Origin: Acidobacteriaceae bacterium
GTDB taxonomy: Bacteria > Acidobacteriota > Terriglobia > Terriglobales > Acidobacteriaceae
DNA: 64,000 nt
Reading direction: 5' to 3'
Assembly (NCBI GenBank): GCA_025462885.1
Contig: JAOAPN010000002.1
Coordinates: 1-64,000, forward strand
The translations under genes and the position numbers were made by a program. Below the pieces are notes generated by a model. It had not been told where the DNA came from. It saw nothing but the letters and a program-made list of their open reading frames with translations, and did no database searches. How positions within the stretch are numbered: the first letter of the stretch is position 1; each line of letters opens with the position of its first letter. This document shows, piece after piece, positions 44,730-53,182 of this stretch.

Positions 44730-45635
44730 CTACTGCGCGTTGTCAGTGGTTGTCTCTTCCTTGTTATGGGCAGGAAGTGCTTCCGCGTCCGCGTCTCCGC
44801 CGACTACAACCTGACCGTATTCGAGCAGAGTAACCATGCCGACGCCTCCGCAGATGTTTCCGGCGACAGCGGGCAGGAACCAGGTAGGAAAGGCCATCCA
44901 CGGGGCGCGACCGGTGAGGATAGAGGTGAAGACCTCCCCGCTGGCGGCGATGCAGTGTGCGAAGCTGCCCAGTCCGACGACAAAAGCGAGTAGCCAGATA
45001 ATCATCACCGATCCGGTAATCGAGTGCGATCCCGAGACCAGCCACGCCACGGTGGCGATGATCCATCCGCCCATGACGCCTGACCAGAAGATGGTCGCGG
45101 CAGGGTGGTTGATGGCTTCAAGGCCGAGATTGCCGAGGGATTGGACGAACTCAGGGTGCAGGGCGTTAGTCCTCGACGCGAGACAGGCGAAGGCCAGGGC
45201 TCCGATCACGTTGAAGGGGAGAACGATGCACCACAGGCGGAGGGTCTTCCAGAGGTGCTTTCGCTCGGCCAGAACCAGCGCGACCGGGTACAGGGTGTTC
45301 TCGGTAAAGAGCTGCGAGCGGCCCAGAATCACGACAATGAAGCCAAGCGGATAGAACATCTTGGCGATGAGCTGGACGGTTCCGGTCGGCTCGGTCCCTT
45401 TGGGGGTGAGCATGGCCAGAGCGATCGCCGTGCCGAGCGCGGAGAGCCCCATGAAGATTCCGCCAGCGAGGCCGGAGATGGCGAGCGAGGTACTGGAGCG
45501 GCCCAGCTCCTGGCGCGCGTTATTGGCGACCTGCTCGAAGATGTCCTGCGCGCTGGGACGTTCGAGGTGTTTTTGGGCATTCTGGGGCGAGGGAGCTTCT
45601 TGAGCGGATGGCTTGCGACGGAAGAGGGGGCGCAT
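44730..45635 (-). CDS. Formate/nitrite transporter (FNT) family channel
   Basis: The 301-residue protein has an N-terminal soluble stretch (1-45) and six membrane helices, with SGLAGGIFMGLSALGTA (first half-helix motif) and GRSQLFTENTLYPVALVL. The filter-region repeat appears in IASGEVF (third quarter). FNT channels move formate, nitrite or hydrosulfide. The N-terminus is longer than in FocA. It is divergent from gatB; 110 bases separate them. Substrate unassigned. Confidence 0.9.
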   Translation of the reverse strand: MRPLFRRKPSAQEAPSPQNAQKHLERPSAQDIFEQVANNARQELGRSSTSLAISGLAGGIFMGLSALGTAIALAMLTPKGTEPTGTVQLIAKMFYPLGFIVVILGRSQLFTENTLYPVALVLAERKHLWKTLRLWCIVLPFNVIGALAFACLASRTNALHPEFVQSLGNLGLEAINHPAATIFWSGVMGGWIIATVAWLVSGSHSITGSVMIIWLLAFVVGLGSFAHCIAASGEVFTSILTGRAPWMAFPTWFLPAVAGNICGGVGMVTLLEYGQVVVGGDADAEALPAHNKEETTTDNAQ

Positions 45636-45745
45636 TTTGGGAGGTCGTCCTTCGTTCTTGGGTAAGGCTCGCGTCAGTGGTCGGCCAGTCAGTTGAGATG
45701 CAGAAACGGGGATGAGGGCCGGGCTTGGTAGAATCGGGGTTGATT

Positions 45746-47248
45746 ATGTCGACTGCCACAGCACTTTCTCCTGAGATTCTTGCCAAGTACCAGCCTGTAA
45801 TCGGGCTGGAGGTCCATGTCCAGTTATTGACGGAGTCGAAGGCGTTTTGCGGCTGCGTGAACAAGTATGGTGGCGAGCCGAATACGCATGTCTGCCCGAC
45901 CTGCCTGGGACTGCCGGGAGCTTTGCCGGTTCTGAATCGCAAGGCGGTGGAGTTCGCCGTACTGGCGGCCAAGGCGATCCACTGCGAGATTCGGGAGACC
46001 AGTATCTTCTCGCGGAAGAACTACTTCTATCCGGATTCGCCCAAGGGCTACCAGATCTCGCAGTTCGACAAGCCGATTGCGGAGAACGGCTGGATCGAGG
46101 TCCCGGCGTTCGACGCGAGTGGCGCCGCCATTACGAAGCGCATCGGCGTGACCCGGCTGCACATGGAAGAAGATGCCGGCAAGAGTATCCATGACGGCTT
46201 TGCGGATTCGGTGTCGAAGACGTACATCGACCTGAACCGGTGCGGGACGCCGCTGATTGAGATTGTGAGTGAGCCCGACCTGCGCACTGCGGATGAGGTC
46301 TTCGAGTACCTGACGCGGCTGAAGGAGATCCTGCTTTATACCGGCGTAAGCGACTGCAACATGGAAGAAGGCAGCCTGCGCTGCGACGCCAACGTGAGCG
46401 TCATGCTGAAGGGCGCGAAGGAGTACGGGACCAAGGCGGAGGTGAAGAACGTCAACAGCTTCCGCTACATCCGTTCTGCGGTGGAGTTCGAGATTGAGCG
46501 CCAGATTGGCGTGATCGAGGACGGCGGCCGGGTGGTGCAGGAGTCGCGCCTGTGGAACAGCGGCGAGGGGCGGACCTACTCGATGCGCAGCAAGGAACAG
46601 GCGCACGACTATCGTTACTTCCCGGAGCCCGACCTTCCTCCGCTGGTGGTCGGCGCAGTGTGGCAGGCGGAGATTCTGAAGCGGCTGCCGGAGCTTCCTG
46701 AGGCTCGTCGCGCGCGCATGATCGCGGAGTATGAGATCTCCGCGCAGGATGCTGCCACGTTGACGGCGACGCAGGAGTTTGCGGACCGCTTCGAAGCAGC
46801 GGCGAAGCAGGCGAAGAGTCCGAAGCGCGTGGCCTCACTGCTGACCAGTGAATTGACCATGCGGCTGCGGCTGGCCGGGCTGGAGCAGGAGCAGTCACCG
46901 GTGAGCATGGAGGGAATCGTGCTCGCGGCGGATCTCGCGGAGTCAGGTGAGATTTCGAGCAAGATTTTGAAGCAGTTGCTGGACATCTGCTTCGAGAAGA
47001 ACGAAGACTTTCCCGCGGTGTACGAGCGGGAGAAGCCGCAGCAGATCTCGGATACCGGCGCGATCGAGGCGATGATCGACGAGGTGATCGCAGCGAATCC
47101 GAAGCAGGTAGAACAGTATCGCGGCGGCAAGAAAACGGTGGCGGCCTTCTTCGTAGGACAGACGATGCGTGTGTCGAAGGGGCAGGCGAATCCTGCGGTA
47201 CTGAATGAGCTGGTGACGAAGAAGCTGGATGCTCTGGGTCCGCTATAG
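45746..47248 (+). CDS. gatB: Aspartyl/glutamyl-tRNA(Asn/Gln) amidotransferase subunit B
   Basis: ATG 45746 gives 500 residues. Motifs of the GatB kinase domain are clear: YQPVIGLEVHVQLLTESKAFCGC, PNTHVCPTCLGLPGALPVLN, SPKGYQISQFDKPI, RLHMEEDAGKSIH and DLNRCGTPLIEIVSEPD. A helical YqeY-like C-terminus includes KKTVAAFFVGQTMRVSKGQANP, which binds tRNA. With GatA and GatC, encoded elsewhere, it transamidates Glu-tRNA(Gln) and/or Asp-tRNA(Asn). Standalone gatB is usual in this phylum. A free-standing YqeY is encoded at 61901. Confidence 0.97.
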   Translation: MSTATALSPEILAKYQPVIGLEVHVQLLTESKAFCGCVNKYGGEPNTHVCPTCLGLPGALPVLNRKAVEFAVLAAKAIHCEIRETSIFSRKNYFYPDSPKGYQISQFDKPIAENGWIEVPAFDASGAAITKRIGVTRLHMEEDAGKSIHDGFADSVSKTYIDLNRCGTPLIEIVSEPDLRTADEVFEYLTRLKEILLYTGVSDCNMEEGSLRCDANVSVMLKGAKEYGTKAEVKNVNSFRYIRSAVEFEIERQIGVIEDGGRVVQESRLWNSGEGRTYSMRSKEQAHDYRYFPEPDLPPLVVGAVWQAEILKRLPELPEARRARMIAEYEISAQDAATLTATQEFADRFEAAAKQAKSPKRVASLLTSELTMRLRLAGLEQEQSPVSMEGIVLAADLAESGEISSKILKQLLDICFEKNEDFPAVYEREKPQQISDTGAIEAMIDEVIAANPKQVEQYRGGKKTVAAFFVGQTMRVSKGQANPAVLNELVTKKLDALGPL

Positions 47249-47277
47249 GACGGGGCCTCTCTAATTGCTGGTTTAGG

Positions 47278-47700
47278 TCAGGTTCTTTCTTCGAGCGGGA
47301 TGTTGAGGCGCTTCTGCCAGGCGTCCTGCTCGGTTTTGCCCCAGTGGCCGATCTCGATGATGTAGCCGTCCGGATCGCGGAAGTTGACCATGCCGCTCGG
47401 CATGTAGTGGGGATGCTTGATCTCTCCCGTGGTGACCTGGTTGGCGAGAAGATGTTCGCGGAGCGCGACGAGATCGGGTGTATAGAGATACAGCAGGAAA
47501 GACTGGCGGGTGGGGTCAATAGCGTGCTCGGCACGGAGGAACGCGACAGCGCCGCCTTCGCAGTGCAGGCGCGCCCAGCCGAGTGGAGTGCAGCGGTCGG
47601 TGTCGATGGTGGTAAAGCCAAGCAGTTCGTAAAAGTGGATGGAGCGTTCGAGGTCGACGACGTGCAGCATCGGGGTTGCATATCCGGCTTTGTAGGGCAT
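47278..47700 (-). CDS. Glyoxalase-fold (VOC) family protein
   Basis: ATG 47700 is preferred over 47715 because GGAGG lies 5 bases upstream. The 140-residue protein has a beta-alpha-beta-beta-beta pattern: LHVVDLERSIHFYELLGFTTI, LHCEGGAVAFLRAE, LYLYTPDLVALREHL and MVNFRDPDGYIIEIGHWG. Metal-ligand His/Glu residues are present (LHVVD, IIEIG). Members include glyoxalases, dioxygenases and resistance proteins, so the function is open. Its end is 29 bases from the gatB stop (convergent). Confidence 0.87.
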   Translation of the reverse strand: MPYKAGYATPMLHVVDLERSIHFYELLGFTTIDTDRCTPLGWARLHCEGGAVAFLRAEHAIDPTRQSFLLYLYTPDLVALREHLLANQVTTGEIKHPHYMPSGMVNFRDPDGYIIEIGHWGKTEQDAWQKRLNIPLEERT

Positions 47701-47767
47701 GGCCACCTCCGCCAATTCAAACTACACCACAACAAGTTCGCGAGAAAGATGTTTGTAGGGGCAGGGC

Positions 47768-49333
47768 ATGAGGTCTAATAAGCGGATGCGTTTGCCGGGG
47801 TTGCAACGAATGAGGATGGGGCGCGTCGTTCTGGAGACAATGATGCTCGCTTGGATAGTAGCTGCGGCAGGGTGCTCGCGTGCGGGCGAGAAATACGTAG
47901 TGCCGGAGGCACCGCTGCCGCCGAATACCGTGATGTTGTCGCAGATGATGCGGGAGCTCTCCGACCGGCCCGGCTTCACCGAGGCGATGCTCGACCAGAT
48001 CAACAAGGGGCAGAAACAAGGGGCGGCGTTCCTCACGCCGGCCTTGGTGGACCATCTGCGTAAGCTGATTCTCGGGAAGGACTGGCAGGGGCTGGATCGA
48101 TTCCCAGGATGGACGATGCGGTCGATCAATCCGACGGTGCGGGTTGTGGGACACGTCGTAGGCAAGGATGAGAAGGCCGAGGATCTTGCCGCGAGGCATC
48201 CCGGAGCGCCTTCGGGTGCAGGATCGATGAACCCAGGGAAGGGATTCGTTGATGTTGGCGAACATGCGCTGGATAAAGCGGAGACTGTGAGCCTGGATAC
48301 TCCCTCGTCCTTGCCGGGTTTTTCGACCGTGGGTCTGATCAGCGATCTGGGCGCGGGAGTAGTGCGGGGTGATGGTGCGAACACAGAGCTTGCGCCACTC
48401 CATGCCGAGAGCGAGCGGCTGGCGGAGATGTTCAACCGGCTCAGCCTGAACGCCGCGGATGGGTATGCTCCTTCGGTGGTTACAATATCCGAGCATGCTG
48501 CAAAGACGCCCGATGAGTTGGTCCAGGCCCTGGTGGCGAGTGGCCACAGCGTCGAGGTTTACGACGCGCGGTACTTTGCCAACTTCGGCCACTTTCATTA
48601 CAAGGGGCAGGACGTGATGATGCCGTTCTGGGTGGACTCGCAGATTCAGGTGCCGGGTACAAAGCGCTCGTTGCTGGTGCCTGTAAGTCATGCGGAGTAC
48701 GAGTGGAAGGTGCGCGGACCGAAGATCAATGCAAATGTGAGCTGGTACTTCGGGATCGATGGCAAGGCTGAGTTCCGCACCATGGATACGCAGGATCAGC
48801 CGTGGGTGATGGTGCGCCACGCCCATACCTACCAGGGGGCGGACGCCGTCGAGGTGACTCGGCTGACGGGACGCATGACGGTGGCCTATGCGCATCAGCA
48901 TGCGGCGCGGCCGGCGCTTCCGTTTGGCGGCTACTATGCCCTTGGCGTGTGCCAGGATAGCGTCGCCGCGATTGAGAAGAAGATGACCGGCAACGCAACG
49001 TTGTTTCCGAATACGGCGGATGCCGCCCTGTTCGATGACCCCCGCGACGCAGAGGTGAACGCTCTGATCGCTGCCATTCCAAAAGACCGTAACGGGCGGC
49101 CTCCGGAGGTGGAACGGATCTTTGGTTCGCTTCCAACGGAGGATCTCGCCGCCGTATCGATCCCAGGGCTCGGCGCTGACCTGGTAAGCGTCCACGAGGC
49201 ATGGCAGCAAGGAAGCCTGAAGCGCATGCGCGGACGGAACCATGCCATCGTGGTCGGCCTGGAGATCTTTGGCGCGGTGCTTGGGGTTGCCGCAGTGACC
49301 TGGCTGGTACGCCGCCGGAAGCGGTTGGCCTGA
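47768..49333 (+). CDS. Unrecognised lipoprotein with C-terminal membrane anchor
   Basis: ATG 47768 gives 521 residues; ATG 47816 would give a tighter lipoprotein signal (MGRVVLETMMLAWIVAAAGC, Cys36 of the longer form). I do not recognise a family. A mature domain of about 430 residues contains DADRPT-free but ordered sequence: TEAMLDQINKGQKQGAAFLTPALVDHLRKL, RYFANFGHFHYKGQDVMMPFWVDSQI, VSHAEYEWKVRGPKINANVSWYFGIDG and VAYAHQHAARPALPFGGYYALGVC. A single transmembrane segment (IVVGLEIFGAVLGVAAVTWLV) and the charged tail RRRKRLA end it. A lipid anchor plus a C-terminal helix is odd; one may be spurious. The opposite-strand frame of 508 codons is a shadow. Confidence 0.68.
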   Translation: MRSNKRMRLPGLQRMRMGRVVLETMMLAWIVAAAGCSRAGEKYVVPEAPLPPNTVMLSQMMRELSDRPGFTEAMLDQINKGQKQGAAFLTPALVDHLRKLILGKDWQGLDRFPGWTMRSINPTVRVVGHVVGKDEKAEDLAARHPGAPSGAGSMNPGKGFVDVGEHALDKAETVSLDTPSSLPGFSTVGLISDLGAGVVRGDGANTELAPLHAESERLAEMFNRLSLNAADGYAPSVVTISEHAAKTPDELVQALVASGHSVEVYDARYFANFGHFHYKGQDVMMPFWVDSQIQVPGTKRSLLVPVSHAEYEWKVRGPKINANVSWYFGIDGKAEFRTMDTQDQPWVMVRHAHTYQGADAVEVTRLTGRMTVAYAHQHAARPALPFGGYYALGVCQDSVAAIEKKMTGNATLFPNTADAALFDDPRDAEVNALIAAIPKDRNGRPPEVERIFGSLPTEDLAAVSIPGLGADLVSVHEAWQQGSLKRMRGRNHAIVVGLEIFGAVLGVAAVTWLVRRRKRLA

Positions 49334-49450
49334 TCGATCGGCGGTGACGATGCAGCGACGTAGCTCTCGGATGGATGGATCGATGACTCAAGATAGACCC
49401 CGGGTACAACGTTCTGCCGCTTGAGATGCTCCTATGTTCGGAGGCAAACC

Positions 49451-49771
49451 ATGGCAACGAAGAAGAGTCCAGCGAAGAAGTCGACAAAGAAGGCGAGCAA
49501 GAAAGCAGCTGCTAAGAAATCTCCGGCCAAAAAAGCAACTGCGAAAAAGAGCGCCGTCAAGAAGAGTGTTGCGAAGAAGTCGACGGGGCGGAAGTACGCT
49601 CCATCCGCTGGCAAGGACGTCGAGCGTGAGATGAAGGCCATGAAGAAGGGCCAGTTGAAGAGCGGCCGCAGCGGCAAGAAAGTAACGAATCCGAAGCAGG
49701 CGATTGCGATCGGATTGTCCGAGGCTCGTAAAGAAGGCAAGAAGGTTCCGCCGGCACCGAAGAAGAGCTAA
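49451..49771 (+). CDS. Histone-H1-like lysine-rich protein with DUF6496-like domain
   Basis: GGAGG lies 7 bases before ATG 49451. The 106-residue protein has two parts. Residues 1-45 are a Lys/Ala/Ser repeat (KKSPAKK, KKSTKK, KKATAKK, KKSVAKK) like H1 tails and bacterial AlgP/HctB. Residues 50-106 hold GKDVEREMKAMKKGQLKSGRSG and NPKQAIAIGLSEARKEGKK, a small domain found after such tails in several phyla. A DNA-binding or nucleoid role is expected by composition. Strongly AAG-rich codons set it apart locally. It is followed by a hairpin at 49803. Confidence 0.85.
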   Translation: MATKKSPAKKSTKKASKKAAAKKSPAKKATAKKSAVKKSVAKKSTGRKYAPSAGKDVEREMKAMKKGQLKSGRSGKKVTNPKQAIAIGLSEARKEGKKVPPAPKKS

Positions 49772-49802
49772 AGGATCAGCAAAGGGTGTGAGCTTCGGTA
49801 TG

Positions 49803-49839
49803 CTGGTTGAGAGCGACAAATCGCTCTGCTCTCAACCAG
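49803..49839 (+). terminator. Nested hairpin between histone-like and cytosine deaminase genes
   Basis: CTGGTTGAGAGC pairs perfectly with GCTCTCAACCAG (12 bp), and an inner AGCGA/TCGCT stem competes with part of it. A TTTT follows. It is 31 bases past the histone-like stop and 15 bases before the deaminase GTG, so it is a terminator or leader control. Confidence 0.65.
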
Positions 49840-49854
49840 TTTTCCGGAGATTCC

Positions 49855-50331
49855 GTGGCTCTACAAATCGCAAGTGAAGAAGAGATGCTGCACTACAGGG
49901 CGATGCTGCAGATCGCCCTCGACGAAGCGCGAACGGGACGGGCCGAGGGTGGGGTTCCGATCGGTGCGGCGATGTTCGATGCGGCGGGACAACTGTTGGC
50001 GTCGGGACGCAACCGCCGGGTGCAACAGGACGATCCATCCATCCACGGCGAGACCGATGCGTTCCGCAGGGCCGGTCGGCAGCGGTCTTACAAGGACAAG
50101 ATTATGGTCACCACGCTGGCTCCGTGCTGGTACTGCAGCGGGTTGGTGCGGCAGTTCGGAATTTGCACGGTGGTGGTTGGGGAGAGCCGAACCTTTTCGG
50201 GTGGGATTGAGTGGCTACGCGATCTGGGCGTGAAGGTGATCGACCTCGATTCGACGGAGTGCCGCGAGCTGTTAGAAGGCTTTATCGCGGAACGTCCAGA
50301 GGTATGGAACGAAGACATCGGCGAAGAGTAG
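49855..50331 (+). CDS. Cytosine deaminase, yeast-type (zinc nucleoside deaminase family)
   Basis: The GTG at 49855 has GGAG 6-7 bases upstream and gives 158 residues, the length of yeast Fcy1. Zinc ligands His64 (SIHGETDAF, with catalytic Glu66) and Cys91/Cys94 (APCWYC) fall within two residues of the yeast positions. The protein also shares EGGVPIGAA, YKDKIMVTTLAPC, VVVGES and the ending FIAERPEVWNEDIGE. It likely converts cytosine to uracil, but other pterin or guanine analogues are possible. Trp92 replaces the Asp seen in yeast at CDMC. The hydrolytic type is unrelated to bacterial CodA. It has no pathway neighbour. Confidence 0.85.
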   Translation: MALQIASEEEMLHYRAMLQIALDEARTGRAEGGVPIGAAMFDAAGQLLASGRNRRVQQDDPSIHGETDAFRRAGRQRSYKDKIMVTTLAPCWYCSGLVRQFGICTVVVGESRTFSGGIEWLRDLGVKVIDLDSTECRELLEGFIAERPEVWNEDIGEE

Positions 50332-50402
50332 CGGCAGCCTTCTAGCCCTGGCAAAAACGTCTGGCGATATGTAACAAATCTGAAAGCAACGGAACAAGCA
50401 CA

Positions 50403-50960
50403 ATGTATGGCCTGATGGTCGTAGAACGGAAAGACAGCGTGACGGAGAACAAGCAGCCCGAAGCATTTGTATGCAGCCAGTGCGGAGAGCTTCATCCTAT
50501 TGCGATGAAGTACAGCGTCAAGGTTCCGCAGGCGGCGATCGATCTGTCCAAAGATGAACTCGACGAGCGGCTGGTGATCTCGCCAGACCAGTGCGTCATC
50601 GATGGCAGAGACTTTTATCTGCGCGGCCGGCTTCTCGTACCGGTCGCCGGTGTGGAGGAGCCGTTCGTCTGGGGGGTATGGGCTGAGGTCGGCCCAACGG
50701 ATTTTATCCGCACGAATGAGAGGTGGTCGGTCGAGGGCCGCGAGTTGGAACCTGCTTTTCCGGGATGGCTGAATACGCGTTTGCCACTCTTCGGCGACAC
50801 CATCAACCTCGAAGTAGACGTGAAGACGCAGGTCGTCGGCTGGCGTCCTCAACTCACCGTGCGGGACGAGTCCCATCCGCTGGCAGTGGAGCAGCGTCAT
50901 GGCATCACGCTCGATCGCGTCCGCGAGATCGCCGAACAGATTGCACACTTGAACCCTTAG
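50403..50960 (+). CDS. DUF2199 domain protein
   Basis: The 185-residue protein opens with a zinc-ribbon-like CSQCGELH (residues about 24-31) and continues through a DUF2199 pattern: LVISPDQCVIDGRDFYLRGRLLVPV, EPFVWGVWAEV and PAFPGWLNTRLPLFGDTINLEVDVK. PLAVEQRHGITLDRVREIAE is the C-terminal helix. Only a CxxC is seen, so zinc binding would need another pair. No function is known for the family. ATG 50403 or 50415 may start it. It is 71 bases past the deaminase gene. Confidence 0.85.
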   Translation: MYGLMVVERKDSVTENKQPEAFVCSQCGELHPIAMKYSVKVPQAAIDLSKDELDERLVISPDQCVIDGRDFYLRGRLLVPVAGVEEPFVWGVWAEVGPTDFIRTNERWSVEGRELEPAFPGWLNTRLPLFGDTINLEVDVKTQVVGWRPQLTVRDESHPLAVEQRHGITLDRVREIAEQIAHLNP

Positions 50961-50969
50961 GTCGAAAGC

Positions 50970-52358
50970 CTAAAAGGTTGCTACGCTGCGTCGAGTTGTG
51001 AAGACGTACCACGCAACTCCGGCGACGATGTAGACGAGGTACAAGTACGGCAGCCAGTTATATGGGCTCGGGGGAACGGGGTAGAGCGTTCCTGCCAGGG
51101 CCAATAGCATCGCGGCGGTTGCGGCGATCGAGAGCAGCAGTGTTCCGGTGCTCAAATGATGGTTGCGCTTCAGGTAGAAGGGCAGCGAGGCGGAGGCGAG
51201 GCCGTAAGCGGTGATGAAGCCGTAGACGGCGAGCGATCCCATCCAGCCATAGATGTCGGTACTGGCCACGCCTCGTGCAGCGAGCCCCGCGACAGGGAGT
51301 AGCGTAAACAGCCCGACGATCAGGACCGCGAGATGGGGTGTGGCATTGTGCGCGTGAGTGGTCCCCAAGCTGCGATGCGCGAGGCCGTTCTGCGCCATGC
51401 GGAGGAGAACGCGGGCCGCCGCAGTGGTGCAGGCCAGGGTGCAGGCAAACATGCTGACCATGGCACCCAGATCGATCAGCGGGCCGAGGAAAGGAACTCC
51501 GGCGAGGGTCGCGAGGACACGTAGTGGTGCTGTGCTGTCGCCCAGGTTCTGGTGAGCGCGGGCCATGCCGAGCGTCTCAAGATAGGCGCAGAGGATGAAG
51601 AACAGACCGGCGAAGAGAGCGCTCTGGATGACGGCGCGTGGGATGGTGCGGAGCGGGTTTCTGGCCTCCGCCCCGAGGGTGGTGGCGCTCTCGAAGCCGA
51701 CGAACGAGAAGATGGCGAGCACGACAGCCAGTCGAACACCCGAAGAGGTGACGCCCTTCAAGTGGAGTTGGACCGGATCGAGGTGCAGCCCGTTCTTCCA
51801 GAGCAGCAGCGCCAGCACGATGACGCTGAAGAGGACCGAAGTCGCCTCGATCCAGAGCATGAGGCGGGCGGAGACCTGCACATCGCGGTAGGCGATGAAG
51901 GTGGTCCCGCCGACACAGATCACGGCGAGCAGCACCGTCGAGATGGCTTTGCCGGTGAGGGAGAGGACGAAGACGCTTCCATAGTTGATGAAGCCCCCGG
52001 CGACCGAGGCTCCGGTGGCGATGTAAGCCAGCAGCAACGCCCAGCCGGTAACGGTGCTGAAGACTGGAGGCAGGCTGGTCGCGACGTAGGTGTAGAGGGA
52101 GCCCGAGCAAGCGGAGTAGAGGGCGAAGCGACTCAGCGTGAGCGCCATCAGGAGCATCGCAGCAGAGGCCAGAAGATAGGCAAGCCACGTCCCGTTGCCG
52201 GCGAGCGCAAAGACCAGCGGGATGGTCATGGTGGGCGAGGCGGTCGGGGCAATAGTGGAGATGGACTGGGCCAGCGTCTCCATCGGGGTGAGGGCGTTGG
52301 AGCGCAGTCCCGAAGCGATGGGCAGAGCCTCTGCAACTGGGGTAAAGGCTTGCTCCAT
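50970..52358 (-). CDS. APC-superfamily amino acid/polyamine permease
   Basis: The 462-residue protein has GGAGG 5 bases before ATG 52358 and about twelve membrane helices. SISTIAPTASPTMTIPLVFALAGNG is the first-helix break; FSFVGFESATTLGAEARNPLRTIPRAV carries the helix 6 family signature. It has no signal peptide or fused domain. Transport of amino acids or amines by proton symport or exchange is expected; substrate open. It converges on the DUF2199 gene with 9 bases between stops. Confidence 0.92.
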   Translation of the reverse strand: MEQAFTPVAEALPIASGLRSNALTPMETLAQSISTIAPTASPTMTIPLVFALAGNGTWLAYLLASAAMLLMALTLSRFALYSACSGSLYTYVATSLPPVFSTVTGWALLLAYIATGASVAGGFINYGSVFVLSLTGKAISTVLLAVICVGGTTFIAYRDVQVSARLMLWIEATSVLFSVIVLALLLWKNGLHLDPVQLHLKGVTSSGVRLAVVLAIFSFVGFESATTLGAEARNPLRTIPRAVIQSALFAGLFFILCAYLETLGMARAHQNLGDSTAPLRVLATLAGVPFLGPLIDLGAMVSMFACTLACTTAAARVLLRMAQNGLAHRSLGTTHAHNATPHLAVLIVGLFTLLPVAGLAARGVASTDIYGWMGSLAVYGFITAYGLASASLPFYLKRNHHLSTGTLLLSIAATAAMLLALAGTLYPVPPSPYNWLPYLYLVYIVAGVAWYVFTTRRSVATF

Positions 52359-52460
52359 CGCTCCTCCGTCCTCGGTTGGCTGGTAGGTCAGATTGTAAGG
52401 CGATACAGCAGTGCGAATTCAGTAAGTAATTGGAGGATTATCTGTGCGCCAGTACGTGCA

Positions 52461-52802
52461 TTATTTCTTATCGGAGGAGGCTGCTGCGGGTGCAGGAGCG
52501 GGAGCCGCAGCAGGGGTGGAGGAAGAGGTGCTGTCGGAGGCGGGCTTTGCAGCGGGAGCGCTGCTGCCGTTATCGCCCGAGGGCTTGTCCCCGGAGGATT
52601 TGTTTTCCGATGACTTGGGCTTGGCATTGCCGTAGCCGTCGGCGTACCAGCCGCCGCCCTTGAAGGAGATAGCCGGCGCGGAGATGACGCGCTGTAGCTT
52701 GCCGCCGCAGTGAGGGCAGACGGTGATCTCGGGATCGGAGAACTTCTGGATCTTCTCGGTGTGCTTGTGGCAGGCAGTGCATTCGTATTCGTAGAGTGGC
52801 AT
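52461..52802 (-). CDS. FmdB-family zinc-ribbon protein
   Basis: The 113-residue protein starts MPLYEYECTACHKHTEKIQKF and continues ITVCPHCGGKLQRVISAP: a two-CxxC zinc ribbon (Cys8/11, Cys29/32) that defines FmdB regulators. After SFKGGGWYADGYG the rest (residues 60-113) is disordered, with Lys/Ser/Gly then Ala/Pro repeats, common in this family. Regulation of amidase genes was proposed for FmdB; the role in most genomes is unknown. Confidence 0.92.
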   Translation of the reverse strand: MPLYEYECTACHKHTEKIQKFSDPEITVCPHCGGKLQRVISAPAISFKGGGWYADGYGNAKPKSSENKSSGDKPSGDNGSSAPAAKPASDSTSSSTPAAAPAPAPAAASSDKK

Positions 52803-52873
52803 GGTGGTTCGGGTCCTGTCTTTCGGGTGCTTTATTTCAGTCTATCTGTGGAGGTCAGCGTGTGACATATTCG

Positions 52874-53182
52874 TTATTCGAAGGGCTGCCGTTCTGGCAG
52901 CATGCTTTGGTGCAGGATGCGTGAGACGAAAATACCCTGAGGCGTCTCGCGGTAAAAGATAATGTGCCTGCGATGTTGCATGCGGAACAGGCCAGGACGG
53001 AGTTTCGTCCACACCCTGCCGATATTTGGATTTGCAGCGAGTTGTTTGCAAAAGGCGTGAATCTGATCGAGATAAAGATCGGCTTGCGCGGTTCCCCAGG
53101 TCGACTCGGTATATTCGTCAATCTTCTGCAAATCCAGTTCTGAGCTTCGCGAGAAGATGACTTCAGACAAGTTGTGCCGCAT
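52874..53182 (-). CDS. parE: ParE/RelE-family toxin
   Basis: The 102-residue basic protein has the ParE layout: VIFSRSSELDLQKIDEYTESTWG, QADLYLDQIHAFCKQLAANPNIGRVWTKLRPGLFRMQHRRHIIFYRE and a final strand ISRILHQSMLP. The fold blocks gyrase (ParE) or cuts mRNA (RelE). Its start overlaps the end of the antitoxin gene by 20 bases, the usual translational coupling. It is intact, so active in principle. No mobile element adjoins it. Confidence 0.9.
   Translation of the reverse strand: MRHNLSEVIFSRSSELDLQKIDEYTESTWGTAQADLYLDQIHAFCKQLAANPNIGRVWTKLRPGLFRMQHRRHIIFYRETPQGIFVSRILHQSMLPERQPFE

Noticed and set aside
46452..47735. 427-codon minus-strand frame over gatB
   Set aside because: Ser/Arg/Pro-rich shadow; gatB is certain.
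47717..49243. 508-codon minus-strand frame opposite the unknown lipoprotein
   Set aside because: His/Arg-rich shadow; the plus frame has a lipobox, transmembrane helix and ordinary composition.
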